64,000 nt of DNA from Streptomyces sp. SN-593 (GTDB lineage Bacteria; Actinomycetota; Actinomycetes; Streptomycetales; Streptomycetaceae). The stretch is from the NCBI RefSeq assembly GCF_016756395.1, contig NZ_AP018365.1, positions 6,203,001-6,267,000 of the forward strand. The letters run 5' to 3'. A program made the position numbers and the translations under genes. The notes under the pieces were generated by a model, which worked only from the letters and a program-made list of their open reading frames with translations, ran no database searches and was not told the DNA's origin. Each line of letters starts with the position of its first letter. Position 1 is the first letter of the stretch. Shown piece by piece: positions 8,553 to 18,237 of the stretch.

Positions 8553-9869
8553 TCACAGGCGGGCCGCTTTGAGGGCCATGTGGAGCAGGAGGCGGGACTC
8601 GCCGTCGGAGAGGTCGAGGCCGGTCAGCTGCTCGATGCGGGACAGCCGGTAGTAGAGCGTCTGGCGGTGGATGGCCAGGGCGGTGGCGGTACGACCGGCC
8701 TGGCCCGCGTGGTCGAGGAACACCTCGGCGGTGTGGGCGAGTTCGCGGTGCGCGTCGGAGAGCAGCGCGGCGATCGCCGGGTCCGGCGAGGCATCCGCGG
8801 GCAGCGCGGTGAGCAGCCGGTACGGGCCGATCCCCGACCACTTGGCGACCGGACCCAGCAGCGGCTGGGCGCTGGCCGCCCGGGCGGACGCGGTCGCCTC
8901 CCGCCATGCCGCGGGCAGCGCGGCCAGCGTGGTGCGGGCGTCGCTCACCCCGGCGACCGGCTCCTCCGCCCCGCCGGACCCGCCCGCCGCCGAGCCCGCA
9001 GCCGGCCCCGCCGCCGGCCGGGCCCCGGCCGGTTCGGCCGTCGCCGGCCCGGCCGTCCCGCTCCCGCCGCCGGCCCCGCTTCCCGCCGCCACCGCGGCCA
9101 GCACCCGGGTCGCCGCGGTCCGCGCGGGCGCGAGCACCTGCGGCGAGCGCAGCCGCACCAGCACCGCGACCGCCTCCCAGCGGCCCCACCCCGGCACCCG
9201 CGTGATCGCCGCGGCGCCCGGCACCGCCCGGGTCCCGGGCAGGTCGTCGAGGTGGCCGGCCCAGCCCTCCGGCTGCGGCCCGGCGAGCCGCTTGCCGCCC
9301 CGGTCCGGCGGCCACACGCACACCAGCGCGTGCGGCTCGTCCGCGTCCGCGCCGAGCGCCTTGCGCAGCGCCTCCTCCGCGGTGTCCCGGGCGGCCCGGG
9401 TCTCCCCGGTGAGCAGGGCCCGCAGCGCCTGGGCGGCCTCGGCCCCGGCCACGGACATCGCGGCCAGCCGGTCGCCGATCCGCGCCGCGACCGCCATCGC
9501 CGCGCCGAGCTGCGCGGGGGAGTGGTCGGCCTCGTCGAGCAGCCAGACGTATCCGTAGACCACCCCGCCGTGCCGGACCGGCAGGCAGAGCCGGCCGGTG
9601 AAGACGCCCGCCGAGGGGGCCGCGGGGATGCGGATCGGCCCGGTGGCGCGGGCGATGCCGAACCGCTCGAACCAGGCGCGGACCTCGGCGGTGGAGCGCC
9701 GGGTCAGGATCGACCTGGTCCGCACCGGGTCCACCGCCGCCTCGTCGTCGCTGTCGTGCACTCCGAACGCGATCAGCCGGAAGTCGCGGTCCTCCAGCGT
9801 CGCGGGCGCCCCGAGCAGCGCCGAGACCTCGTCCACCAGATCCTGGAAATCACCGTAGTCAGCGCCCAC
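8553..9869 (-). CDS. PucR/CdaR-type helix-turn-helix regulator, probably of proline catabolism
   Basis: 438 aa from the GTG at 9869. The C-terminal 60 residues (TALAIHRQTLYYRLSRIEQL) are the PucR-type helix-turn-helix. The middle is GGDEF-like/CdaR-like, and the N-terminal part is GAF-like and carries the conserved YGYVWLLDE segment. A low-complexity Gly/Ala/Pro linker of about 60 residues splits the middle domain. It is divergent from proline dehydrogenase, and a perfect palindrome lies between them, which suggests control of that operon, possibly in response to proline. An upstream ATG at 9896 is possible but would begin inside the palindrome. The regulatory target is inferred. Confidence 0.85.
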   Translation of the reverse strand: MGADYGDFQDLVDEVSALLGAPATLEDRDFRLIAFGVHDSDDEAAVDPVRTRSILTRRSTAEVRAWFERFGIARATGPIRIPAAPSAGVFTGRLCLPVRHGGVVYGYVWLLDEADHSPAQLGAAMAVAARIGDRLAAMSVAGAEAAQALRALLTGETRAARDTAEEALRKALGADADEPHALVCVWPPDRGGKRLAGPQPEGWAGHLDDLPGTRAVPGAAAITRVPGWGRWEAVAVLVRLRSPQVLAPARTAATRVLAAVAAGSGAGGGSGTAGPATAEPAGARPAAGPAAGSAAGGSGGAEEPVAGVSDARTTLAALPAAWREATASARAASAQPLLGPVAKWSGIGPYRLLTALPADASPDPAIAALLSDAHRELAHTAEVFLDHAGQAGRTATALAIHRQTLYYRLSRIEQLTGLDLSDGESRLLLHMALKAARL

Positions 9870-9890
9870 CCGTCCATTGTCCCCCACGGT

Positions 9891-9910
9891 CCTCATACAT
9901 CTGTATGAGG
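9891..9910. promoter_or_regulatory. Perfect palindrome, candidate operator for the PucR-like regulator
   Basis: CCTCATACA (9891-9899) and TGTATGAGG (9902-9910) are perfect 9-bp arms around a 2-bp centre. It is in the divergent region, at the 5' edge of the regulator gene and 182 nt before the proline dehydrogenase start. A symmetric site of this size next to a transcription factor gene is typical of an autoregulatory operator. Confidence 0.7.
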
Positions 9911-10092
9911 GGTGGCACCCGGATGCGTGACAGGTGTCGATGGTCCGCGGGGCGGCGCGGTCCCTACATTCGCGGTGACGGCACGTGATCCGTGCCGCCG
10001 CCCCGGTGCGGCGGCCATCCCCGCCGCACCGCCCGACCCGTCCGCCGGCCCCATCCGCCGCGCCGCCCGACTTGTCCGCCAGGAGGCCCCAA

Positions 10093-11022
10093 GTGCTCGG
10101 TCCCGTGCTGCTCGCCGCCTCGCGCAGCGACCGGCTGCGCCGTGTCGTCGCAGCCGCTCCCGTCACCCGTCCGGTGGTGGACCGGTTCGTCGCGGGTGAC
10201 GCGCTGCACCCCGCGATGGACACCGTCCGCGCGCTGACCGCGAGCGGTCTGGACGTCACCCTCGACCACCTCGGCGAGGACGTCACCGACCGCGCCACCG
10301 CCCGGCACACCCGCGACGCCTACCTGCGGCTGCTGGAGACGCTGGCCGCCGCGGGGCTCGGTGACCGCGCCGAGGTGTCGGTGAAGCTCTCCGCCTTCGG
10401 CCAGGCGCTGCCCGACGGCGGCCACGACGTCGCGCTGGAGAACGTCCGCTCTGTCGCCGAACTGGCCACCGCGAACGGCACCACCGTCACCCTCGACATG
10501 GAGGACCACACCACCGTCGACTCGACGCTGGCGGTCCTGCACGAGCTGCGCCGCGCGCACCCGCGCACCGGCGCCGTGCTCCAGTCGTACCTGTTCCGCA
10601 CCGAGGCCGACGCCCGCGACCTGGCCACCGCCGGCTCGCGGGTCCGGCTGGTCAAGGGCGCCTACAACGAGCCCGCGCACGTCGCCTTCCAGGACCGCAG
10701 GTCCGTCGACCGCGCGTACGTGCGCGCGCTGCGGACCCTCTTCGCGGGCGACGGCTACCCGATGGTCGGCTCGCACGACCCGCGGATGATCGCCATCGCC
10801 CAGGAGCTCGCCGCCCGCGCCGGCCGCGCCCCCGGCAGCTACGAGTTCCAGATGCTCTACGGCATCCGCACCGCCGAGCAGCGACGGCTCGCGGAGGCCG
10901 GCGAACGTATGCGCATCTATGTCCCCTACGGCGCAGACTGGTACGGCTACTTCATGCGCCGCCTCGCCGAGCGCCCGGCGAACCTCGCCTTCTTCCTGCG
11001 TTCCTTCGCCCCCAGCCGCTGA
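10093..11022 (+). CDS. Proline dehydrogenase (monofunctional)
   Basis: 309 aa. FAD-dependent oxidation of L-proline to pyrroline-5-carboxylate, passing electrons to the respiratory chain. It is a TIM-barrel PRODH with the conserved VKLSAFG, LDMED, LVKGAYNEPA and YVPYGADWYGYFMRRLAERP segments; the last carries the substrate-binding Arg residues. The GTG start at 10093 has a strong AGGAGG at 10081-10086. The P5C dehydrogenase gene follows after 26 nt, forming a two-gene operon. The palindrome at 9891-9910 is the probable control site. Confidence 0.95.
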   Translation: MLGPVLLAASRSDRLRRVVAAAPVTRPVVDRFVAGDALHPAMDTVRALTASGLDVTLDHLGEDVTDRATARHTRDAYLRLLETLAAAGLGDRAEVSVKLSAFGQALPDGGHDVALENVRSVAELATANGTTVTLDMEDHTTVDSTLAVLHELRRAHPRTGAVLQSYLFRTEADARDLATAGSRVRLVKGAYNEPAHVAFQDRRSVDRAYVRALRTLFAGDGYPMVGSHDPRMIAIAQELAARAGRAPGSYEFQMLYGIRTAEQRRLAEAGERMRIYVPYGADWYGYFMRRLAERPANLAFFLRSFAPSR

Positions 11023-11048
11023 ACCGATCCCACAAGGAGACACGCTCC

Positions 11049-12689
<1,641 letters not shown>

Positions 12690-12712
12690 GCGCCCGCCCG
12701 GCCCCGCCGTCC

Positions 12713-12749
12713 ACCGCCCCCGTCTCCCGGCCTCGGAGACGGGGGCGGT
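12713..12749 (+). terminator. Terminator after pruA
   Basis: A perfect 15-bp stem (12713-12727 with 12735-12749; ACCGCCCCCGTCTCC against its complement) closes a 7-nt loop and starts 24 nt after the pruA stop. It lacks a strong T tract, as is common for Streptomyces terminators. From here to about 13000 I see no gene; the stretch 12770-12850 is locally less GC-rich and may contain a promoter. Confidence 0.8.
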
Positions 12750-12999
12750 CCCCTGTGTACGGCCGAACGAACGACCGGTCGTCTCAGATAGTAGGAAGTC
12801 CGAGTAATCCTGACGACAAGGCGACCGCTGTGTCCTAACTTTGAATGAGCCGAACGTTTCCCGCTCGACCGAGCGGACGGCGGATGCGAGCCAGGCGCCC
12901 TTCAGGCGGGTCACCCCCGCGGCGCGGCTCTCCGCCCGCGTTCCGTGGCACGTCTCGCCTCCACCCGTCTGCACCGGACTTCCCACGGAGTTGATTCCC

Positions 13000-13092
13000 A
13001 TGGACGACGACGCCCGCCAGAACGCCCTGCGCGCCCTCCAGCGCTCGATGGACCGCCGCGACAACGGCGGCTCCACCGGACACGAACGCTGA
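13000..13092 (+). CDS. Small hypothetical protein (30 aa)
   Basis: A 30-codon frame (MDDDARQNALRALQRSMD..., ending GHER) starts at an ATG with a CGGAG Shine-Dalgarno 9 nt upstream. It has the codon bias of neighbouring genes and would form a short amphipathic helix. A longer 83-residue version from 12841 looks non-coding at its 5' end. It lies between pruA and leuB. I do not recognise the product, and its reality rests only on the RBS and codon use. Confidence 0.4.
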   Translation: MDDDARQNALRALQRSMDRRDNGGSTGHER

Positions 13093-13152
13093 GCCGCAGC
13101 CGGCACCGCTTCCCCCCGACTCCCGAGCCTGCGTCCGACATGCGGACGTGCC

Positions 13153-13181
13153 GTGTCAGAGGTCAAGACGCGGAGTAGGGT
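13153..13181 (+). promoter_or_regulatory. leuB promoter (leaderless)
   Basis: GTGTCA (13153-13158) as -35 and TAGGGT (13176-13181) as -10 are separated by 17 nt. The -10 ends 6 nt before the leuB ATG and there is no Shine-Dalgarno, so transcription should begin at or near the start codon. Confidence 0.6.
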
Positions 13182-13187
13182 GCCCGC

Positions 13188-14231
13188 ATGTCTCGCAGCA
13201 TCAACCTCGCAGTGATCCCCGGCGACGGAATCGGTCAGGAAGTCGTCGCCGAGGGTCTCAAAGTCCTCGCCGCGGCCCTCCCGCAGGAAACCAAGCTGGA
13301 GACGAAGGAGTACGACTTCGGCGCCAAGCGGTACCACGCCACCGGTCAGACCCTCACCGACGCGGACCTCGCGGAGCTCAAGGCCCACGACGCGATCCTG
13401 CTCGGTGCGATCGGCGACCCGTCCGTGCCGTCCGGTGTGCTGGAGCGCGGCTTCCTGCTGAAGCTGCGGTTCGCCTTCGACCACTTCGTCAACCTCCGGC
13501 CCAGCAAGCTGCTCCCGGGTGTGGGCACCCCGCTCGCGGGCAGCCCCGACATCGACTTCGTGGTGGTCCGCGAGGGCACCGAGGGCCCCTACACCGGCAA
13601 CGGCGGCGCGATCAGGACCGGCACCCCGGCCGAGGTCGCCACCGAGGTGAGCCTCAACACCGCCTACGGCATCGAGCGCGTGGTGCGCGACGCGTACGCC
13701 CGCGCCCAGGCCCGACCGCGCAAGAAGCTCACGCTGGTGCACAAGAACAACGTGCTGGTGCACGCCGGCGGCCTGTGGACCCGGATCTTCCAGGAGGTCG
13801 GCCGGGAGTACCCCGAGGTCACCACCGACTACCTGCACGTCGACGCCACGATGATCTTCCTGGTGACGCAGCCCGAGCGGTTCGACGTGATCGTCACCGA
13901 CAACCTGTTCGGCGACATCGTCACCGACCTCGCCGCCGCCGTCTCCGGCGGCATCGGCGTGGCCGCGAGCGGCAACATCAACCCCAGCGGCGAGTTCCCC
14001 TCGATGTTCGAGCCCGTGCACGGCTCGGCCCCGGACATCGCCGGCCAGTCCAAGGCCGACCCGACCGCGACGGTGCTGTCCGTCGCGCTGTTGCTGCGGC
14101 ACCTCGGCTACGACGCGGAGGCCGACCGGATCGACGCCGCCGTCCGGACCGACCTCGCCGAGCGCGCCGGCGGCCCGGCCCGCTCCACGGTCGAGATCGG
14201 CGACGCGCTGGCGGCACGGGTGGCCGGCTGA
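13188..14231 (+). CDS. leuB: 3-isopropylmalate dehydrogenase
   Basis: 347 aa. NAD+-dependent oxidative decarboxylation of 3-isopropylmalate in leucine synthesis. In citramalate-using organisms the same enzyme acts on methylmalate. It shows the N-terminal LAVIPGDGIGQEV motif, the REGTEGPYTGNGG substrate loop, LVHKNNVL, and the metal-binding TDNLFGDIVTDL plus the GSAPDIAG nucleotide-site motif. The length is typical of the actinobacterial short type. It appears to be leaderless. ilvE and cimA follow on the same strand, so this is a second BCAA gene block. Confidence 0.96.
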   Translation: MSRSINLAVIPGDGIGQEVVAEGLKVLAAALPQETKLETKEYDFGAKRYHATGQTLTDADLAELKAHDAILLGAIGDPSVPSGVLERGFLLKLRFAFDHFVNLRPSKLLPGVGTPLAGSPDIDFVVVREGTEGPYTGNGGAIRTGTPAEVATEVSLNTAYGIERVVRDAYARAQARPRKKLTLVHKNNVLVHAGGLWTRIFQEVGREYPEVTTDYLHVDATMIFLVTQPERFDVIVTDNLFGDIVTDLAAAVSGGIGVAASGNINPSGEFPSMFEPVHGSAPDIAGQSKADPTATVLSVALLLRHLGYDAEADRIDAAVRTDLAERAGGPARSTVEIGDALAARVAG

Positions 14232-14263
14232 CCTCAGGGAAGCGGGCCCGCCCGGGTACCACT

Positions 14264-14298
14264 CGGCCCCGTCGCTGCGATAATCGGTGACGGGGCCG
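14264..14298 (+). terminator. Hairpin between leuB and ilvE
   Basis: A 10-bp perfect stem, CGGCCCCGTC (14264-14273) with GACGGGGCCG (14289-14298), has a 15-nt loop. It begins 32 nt after the leuB stop and has no strong T tract. It could be a terminator or part of an ilvE leader; no leader peptide was found. Confidence 0.6.
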
Positions 14299-14370
14299 CT
14301 TCATGGCGGGAAAGTAGGACGTCCTAGCAGTACGGCCGAGGGCGTCAGCGACACGGTGAAGGAACTGAAG

Positions 14371-15459
14371 ATGACGACGCCCACGATCGAGCTGAAACCC
14401 TCCTCGCACCCGCTGTCCGCGGCCGAGCGCGGGGCGATCCTCGCCGACCCCGGTTTCGGGCGGTACTTCACCGACCACATGGTCACCATCAAGTGGACCG
14501 ACGGCCGCGGCTGGCACGACGCGCAGCTCGTCCCGTACGCACCGCTGTCGATCGACCCGGCGAACATGACGCTGCACTACGCGCAGACGATCTTCGAGGG
14601 GCTCAAGGCGTACCGCCAGCCCGACGGCGGGGTGGCCACCTTCCGGCCCGAGGCCAACGCCCGGCGCTTCCAGGCGTCCTCGCGGCGGCTGGCGATGCCC
14701 GAACTGCCGGTGGAGACCTTCGTCGAGGCGTGCGACGTGCTGGTCCGCCAGGACAAGGAGTGGGTGCCCACCGAGGGCGAGGCGTCCCTCTACCTGCGGC
14801 CCTTCATGATCGCCACCGAGGTCGGCCTCGGTGTCCGCCCCGCCCGCGAGTACCTCTTCCTGGTCATCGCCTCCCCGGCCGGCGCCTACTTCTCCGGCGG
14901 CGTCCAGCCGGTCTCGGTCTGGCTGTCCGAGGAGTACGTGCGGGCGGCCCCCGGCGGCACCGGCGCGGCCAAGACCGGCGGCAACTACGCGGCGTCCCTG
15001 GTCGCCCAGGCGCAGGCCATCGAGCACGGCTGCGACCAGGTGGTCTGGCTCGACGCGACCGAGCGCCGCTGGATCGAGGAGATGGGGGGCATGAACCTGT
15101 ACTTCGTCTACGGCAACCGCATCGTCACCCCCTCGCTCACCGGCTCGCTGCTCCCCGGCATCACCCGCGACTCGCTGCTGACGATCGCCGCCGACCTCGG
15201 CTACGAGGTCGGCGAGGGCCGGATCAGCGTGGAGGACTGGAAGCGGGGTAACGAGGACGGCACCCTCACCGAGGTGTTCGCCTGCGGCACCGCGGCCGTG
15301 ATCACCCCGGTCGGCTCGATCAAGTCCACCCGGGCGAACTGGACGGTGGGCGACGGCGGGCCGGGCGAGGTCACCCTGCGGCTGCGCTCGGCGCTGCTCG
15401 ACATCCAGACCGGCCAGGCGCCCGACCCGCACGGCTGGATGCACCCGCTCGGCGCGTAG
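14371..15459 (+). CDS. ilvE: Branched-chain amino acid aminotransferase
   Basis: 362 aa. PLP-dependent last step of valine, leucine and isoleucine synthesis. It is a fold-type IV transaminase with the PLP Schiff-base lysine at Lys201 (AAKTGGNYAASL), the YAQTIFEGLKAYR segment near the N-terminus, and the conserved EEMGGMNLYFV and FACGTAAVITPVG phosphate-binding loop. I chose the ATG at 14371 because GAAGGA lies 7 nt upstream and the N-terminus MTTPTIELKP fits the family. The GTG at 14356 is an alternative. Confidence 0.96.
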   Translation: MTTPTIELKPSSHPLSAAERGAILADPGFGRYFTDHMVTIKWTDGRGWHDAQLVPYAPLSIDPANMTLHYAQTIFEGLKAYRQPDGGVATFRPEANARRFQASSRRLAMPELPVETFVEACDVLVRQDKEWVPTEGEASLYLRPFMIATEVGLGVRPAREYLFLVIASPAGAYFSGGVQPVSVWLSEEYVRAAPGGTGAAKTGGNYAASLVAQAQAIEHGCDQVVWLDATERRWIEEMGGMNLYFVYGNRIVTPSLTGSLLPGITRDSLLTIAADLGYEVGEGRISVEDWKRGNEDGTLTEVFACGTAAVITPVGSIKSTRANWTVGDGGPGEVTLRLRSALLDIQTGQAPDPHGWMHPLGA

Positions 15460-15477
15460 GGCGCCCGACGGTGCCCC

Positions 15478-15507
15478 GGGGCGCGGTGGAGTTGCTCCCC
15501 GCGCCCC
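15478..15507 (+). terminator. Terminator after ilvE
   Basis: A 9-bp stem, GGGGCGCGG (15478-15486) with CCGCGCCCC (15499-15507), has a 12-nt loop and starts 19 nt after the ilvE stop. It is GC-rich without a T run. Confidence 0.6.
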
Positions 15508-15593
15508 AGGGGGCCGCCCTCCCGCCGCAGCGCTCCTCCTGCCGCCGCCCCGCTCAGAACGTGAGACGGTGACCCGAATGGCGGAAAGGTGTG

Positions 15594-15599
15594 CCACAC
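15594..15599 (+). promoter_or_regulatory. Candidate -10 box for the cimA leader transcript
   Basis: CACACT ends 7 nt before a GTG that opens the short frame encoding the cimA leader peptide. No Shine-Dalgarno precedes the GTG, so a leaderless transcript starting at 15607 fits. The -35 is not clear. Confidence 0.45.
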
Positions 15600-15606
15600 T
15601 GCTGGC

Positions 15607-15660
15607 GTGTCCTCGTACGCCATGCTGATTATCGGCCGCAGGCACGCCGGTCCGCAGTGA
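15607..15660 (+). CDS. cimA leader peptide with Leu-Ile-Ile
   Basis: A 17-codon frame from GTG encodes MSSYAMLIIGRRHAGPQ. An internal ATG at 15622 would give MLIIGRRHAGPQ. It carries Leu-Ile-Ile, the control residues expected for an isoleucine-pathway gene. It is followed after 53 nt by a terminator hairpin with six T and then by cimA. The layout matches the ilvB leader and suggests isoleucine-responsive attenuation. Leader peptides are often missed in annotation; this one is inferred from layout and composition. Confidence 0.7.
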   Translation: MSSYAMLIIGRRHAGPQ

Positions 15661-15713
15661 CGCTTCCGCTGAACCCAGGTGGAACGTCATCGTGCCCCAG
15701 ACCCGCGTGCTGA

Positions 15714-15739
15714 CCTCTCGCATCCGCGAGGGGTTTTTT
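15714..15739 (+). terminator. Attenuator terminator upstream of cimA
   Basis: An 8-bp stem, CCTCTCGC (15714-15721) with GCGAGGGG (15726-15733, one G-U pair), has an ATCC loop and then six T (15734-15739). The GCGAGGGGTTTTTT tail closely resembles the ilvB attenuator (ACGAGGGGTTTTTT), so the two probably work alike. Confidence 0.85.
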
Positions 15740-15865
15740 CGTTTCCAGGCCCACCCGCGCCGGAGGCGAGAGCGCACGAGGAGACTGGGGGCAAGTGGAG
15801 TCGGAACCTCCGGATGAACGCCGTCCGGGGCCAACCCCACCCACCCGACAGGAGTTGCAACCACC

Positions 15866-17491
15866 ATGACCGCCGAACCCGACGACAGCTTCCACGTCTT
15901 CGACACCACGTTGCGCGACGGCGCGCAGCGCGAGGGCATCAACCTCACCGTCGCCGACAAGCTGAGCATCGCGCGGCACCTGGACGACTTCGGCGTGGGC
16001 TTCATCGAGGGCGGCTGGCCCGGCGCCAATCCCCGCGACACCGAGTTCTTCGCCCGCGCCGCCGCCGAACTCGACCTGAAGCACGCCACCCTGGTCGCCT
16101 TCGGCGCGACCCGCCGCCCCGGTGCCAAGGCCGCCGACGACCCGCAGGTCAACGCGCTGCTGGAGTCCGGTGCCCCGGTCATCACGCTGGTCGCCAAGTC
16201 CCACGACCGGCACGTGGAGCTGGCGCTGCGCACCACGTTGGAGGAGAACCTCGCGATGGTCCGCGACACCGTCGCGTACCTGGTCTCGCGGGGGCGCCGG
16301 GTCTTCGTGGACTGCGAGCACTTCTTCGACGGCTACCGGGCCAACCCGCGGTACTCGACCTCCGTGGTCGCCGCCGCGCACGAGGCCGGCGCGTCCGTGG
16401 TGGTGCTCTGCGACACCAACGGCGGGATGCTGCCCAAGCAGGTGCACACCGTCACCGCGCAGGTGCTCGCCGACACCGGCGCGCGCCTGGGCATGCACGC
16501 CCAGGACGACACCGGCTGCGCGGTCGCCAACACCCTCGCCGCGGTGGACGCCGGCGCCACCCACGTGCAGTGCACCGCCAACGGCTACGGCGAGCGGGTC
16601 GGCAACGCCAACCTCTTCCCGGTCACCGCCGCGCTGGAGCTCAAGCACGACCTGCGGGTGCTGCCCGAGGGCGCGCTCGGCGAGATGACCCGGATCTCGC
16701 ACGCCATCGCCGAGATCGTCAACCTGCCCTCCTCCACCCACCAGCCGTACGTGGGCGTGTCGGCCTTCGCGCACAAGGCCGGGCTGCACGCGTCCGCCAT
16801 CAAGGTGGACCCCGACCTCTACCAGCACATCGACCCCGAGCGGGTCGGCAACACCATGCGGATGCTGGTCTCCGACATGGCAGGCCGCGCCTCGATCGAG
16901 CTGAAGGGCAAGGAACTCGGCATCGACCTCGGCGGCGACCGCGAACTGGTCGGCCGGGTGGTGGACCGGGTCAAGGAGCGCGAGCTGCGCGGCTACACCT
17001 ACGAGGCCGCCGACGCCTCCTTCGCGCTGCTGCTGCGCGACGAGCTCCAGCGCGACCGGCCGGAGGGCCCGCGCCGCTTCTTCCGCACCGAGTCCTGGCG
17101 CGCCATCACCGAGGACCGCCCCGACGGCTCGCACGCCAACGAGGCCACGGTGAAGCTGTGGGCGAAGGGCGAGCGGATCGTCGCCACCGCCGAGGGCAAC
17201 GGCCCGGTCAACGCGCTCGACCGCGCCCTGCGGGTGGCGCTGGAGCGGATCTACCCGCAGCTCGGCGCGTTCGCGCTGGTCGACTACCGGGTCCGTATCC
17301 TCGAAGGCCGGTCCGGCACCGACTCCACCACCCGGGTGCTGATCACCACCACCGACGGGGCGGCCGAGTGGTCCACGGTCGGTGTCGCCGACAACGTCAT
17401 CGCCGCCTCCTGGCAGGCCATGGAGGACGCGTACGCCTACGGCCTGATCCGCGCCGGACTGGAGCCGCAGGAGGAGATCCCGCGTCCGTAG
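15866..17491 (+). CDS. cimA: Citramalate synthase (LeuA-like)
   Basis: 541 aa. Condenses pyruvate with acetyl-CoA to (R)-citramalate, a threonine-independent entry into isoleucine synthesis. The N-terminal HMGL-type TIM barrel (residues about 8-280) has FDTTLRDGAQREG, the CDTNGG motif and the HAQDDTG metal-binding motif. The C-terminal LeuA-type dimerisation/allosteric domain (about 400-530) is where isoleucine would bind. The length and the absence of the extra LeuA N-terminal arm separate it from isopropylmalate synthase. The start has AGGAG at 15850-15854. The leader peptide and attenuator upstream support an isoleucine role, with LeuBCD finishing the route to 2-oxobutyrate. Confidence 0.93.
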   Translation: MTAEPDDSFHVFDTTLRDGAQREGINLTVADKLSIARHLDDFGVGFIEGGWPGANPRDTEFFARAAAELDLKHATLVAFGATRRPGAKAADDPQVNALLESGAPVITLVAKSHDRHVELALRTTLEENLAMVRDTVAYLVSRGRRVFVDCEHFFDGYRANPRYSTSVVAAAHEAGASVVVLCDTNGGMLPKQVHTVTAQVLADTGARLGMHAQDDTGCAVANTLAAVDAGATHVQCTANGYGERVGNANLFPVTAALELKHDLRVLPEGALGEMTRISHAIAEIVNLPSSTHQPYVGVSAFAHKAGLHASAIKVDPDLYQHIDPERVGNTMRMLVSDMAGRASIELKGKELGIDLGGDRELVGRVVDRVKERELRGYTYEAADASFALLLRDELQRDRPEGPRRFFRTESWRAITEDRPDGSHANEATVKLWAKGERIVATAEGNGPVNALDRALRVALERIYPQLGAFALVDYRVRILEGRSGTDSTTRVLITTTDGAAEWSTVGVADNVIAASWQAMEDAYAYGLIRAGLEPQEEIPRP

Positions 17492-17674
17492 CGGGTGCGG
17501 GCGCCTCCACCCTGCGCCGCCACCGGACGCCGCCACCGGGCGGCGGCACGGGGCGCCGGCCGACGGCGGGGACATCCGGGCCACGGGCTTCGCGGTCCTC
17601 GCCGTCGCCGCCGCGGCCGCCCCTCGCGGGAAAACCCGTCGAGCGGCGGCCCCGCACGCCGTACCCTGCCCGGC

Positions 17675-18172
17675 GTGACAGCAACCGGTACACAGCAGAT
17701 CTCCGTACGTCCCGCCGGGGCGGCCGACGCGGCCGCCATCGCGCGGGTGCACATCACCTCGCGGGAGGCCGCGATGCCGTGGCTGCCGCCGCGCCGGCGC
17801 ACCGACGCGGAGGTGGAGCGCTGGGTGCGCGAGGTGGTGCTCGACGAGGCGGACGTCTGGGTCGCGGTGGACCCCGGCGGCGCCGTGCTGGGGTACGCCG
17901 CGGTGGAGGGGGAGTGGCTGGAGCACCTGTACCTGCTCCCCGGCGCGCGGCGGCGCGGCATCGGCTCGCTGCTGCTCGCGCGGGCGAAGACCCACCGGCC
18001 GGACCGGCTGGACCTGCACGTCTTCCAGCGCAACACCGACGCCCGGGCGTTCTACGCGCGCCACGGCTTCACGGAGGTGGACCGCAGTGACGGTTCGCGG
18101 AACATGGAGCGGGAACCGGACATGACGCTGCGCTGGAACCCGGTGACCAACGGCACACCTACTGACGGGTAA
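17675..18172 (+). CDS. GNAT-family N-acetyltransferase
   Basis: 165 aa. Acetyl-CoA-dependent acyltransferase fold. The acetyl-CoA pyrophosphate loop is visible as LLPGARRRGIGSLLLARAK (about residues 88-106), and the C-terminal NTDARAFYARHGF motif is typical of small-molecule or N-terminal acetyltransferases. The substrate is unknown. The GTG start follows a TACCCT -10 box by 7 nt with no RBS, so the transcript is likely leaderless. It stands between cimA and the CoA-lyase pair without evident functional coupling. Confidence 0.85.
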   Translation: MTATGTQQISVRPAGAADAAAIARVHITSREAAMPWLPPRRRTDAEVERWVREVVLDEADVWVAVDPGGAVLGYAAVEGEWLEHLYLLPGARRRGIGSLLLARAKTHRPDRLDLHVFQRNTDARAFYARHGFTEVDRSDGSRNMEREPDMTLRWNPVTNGTPTDG

Positions 18173-18237
18173 CCGCCGGGTGCCCGCGGTCGTAGGGTGA
18201 GCGCCACACCCTCGACCCGACACCACCGGGAGATCGC

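Noticed and set aside
12841..12999. Longer version of the small gene before leuB
   Set aside because: The 5' part lacks typical codon bias and RBS; only the 30-codon ATG frame at 13000 was kept, at low confidence.
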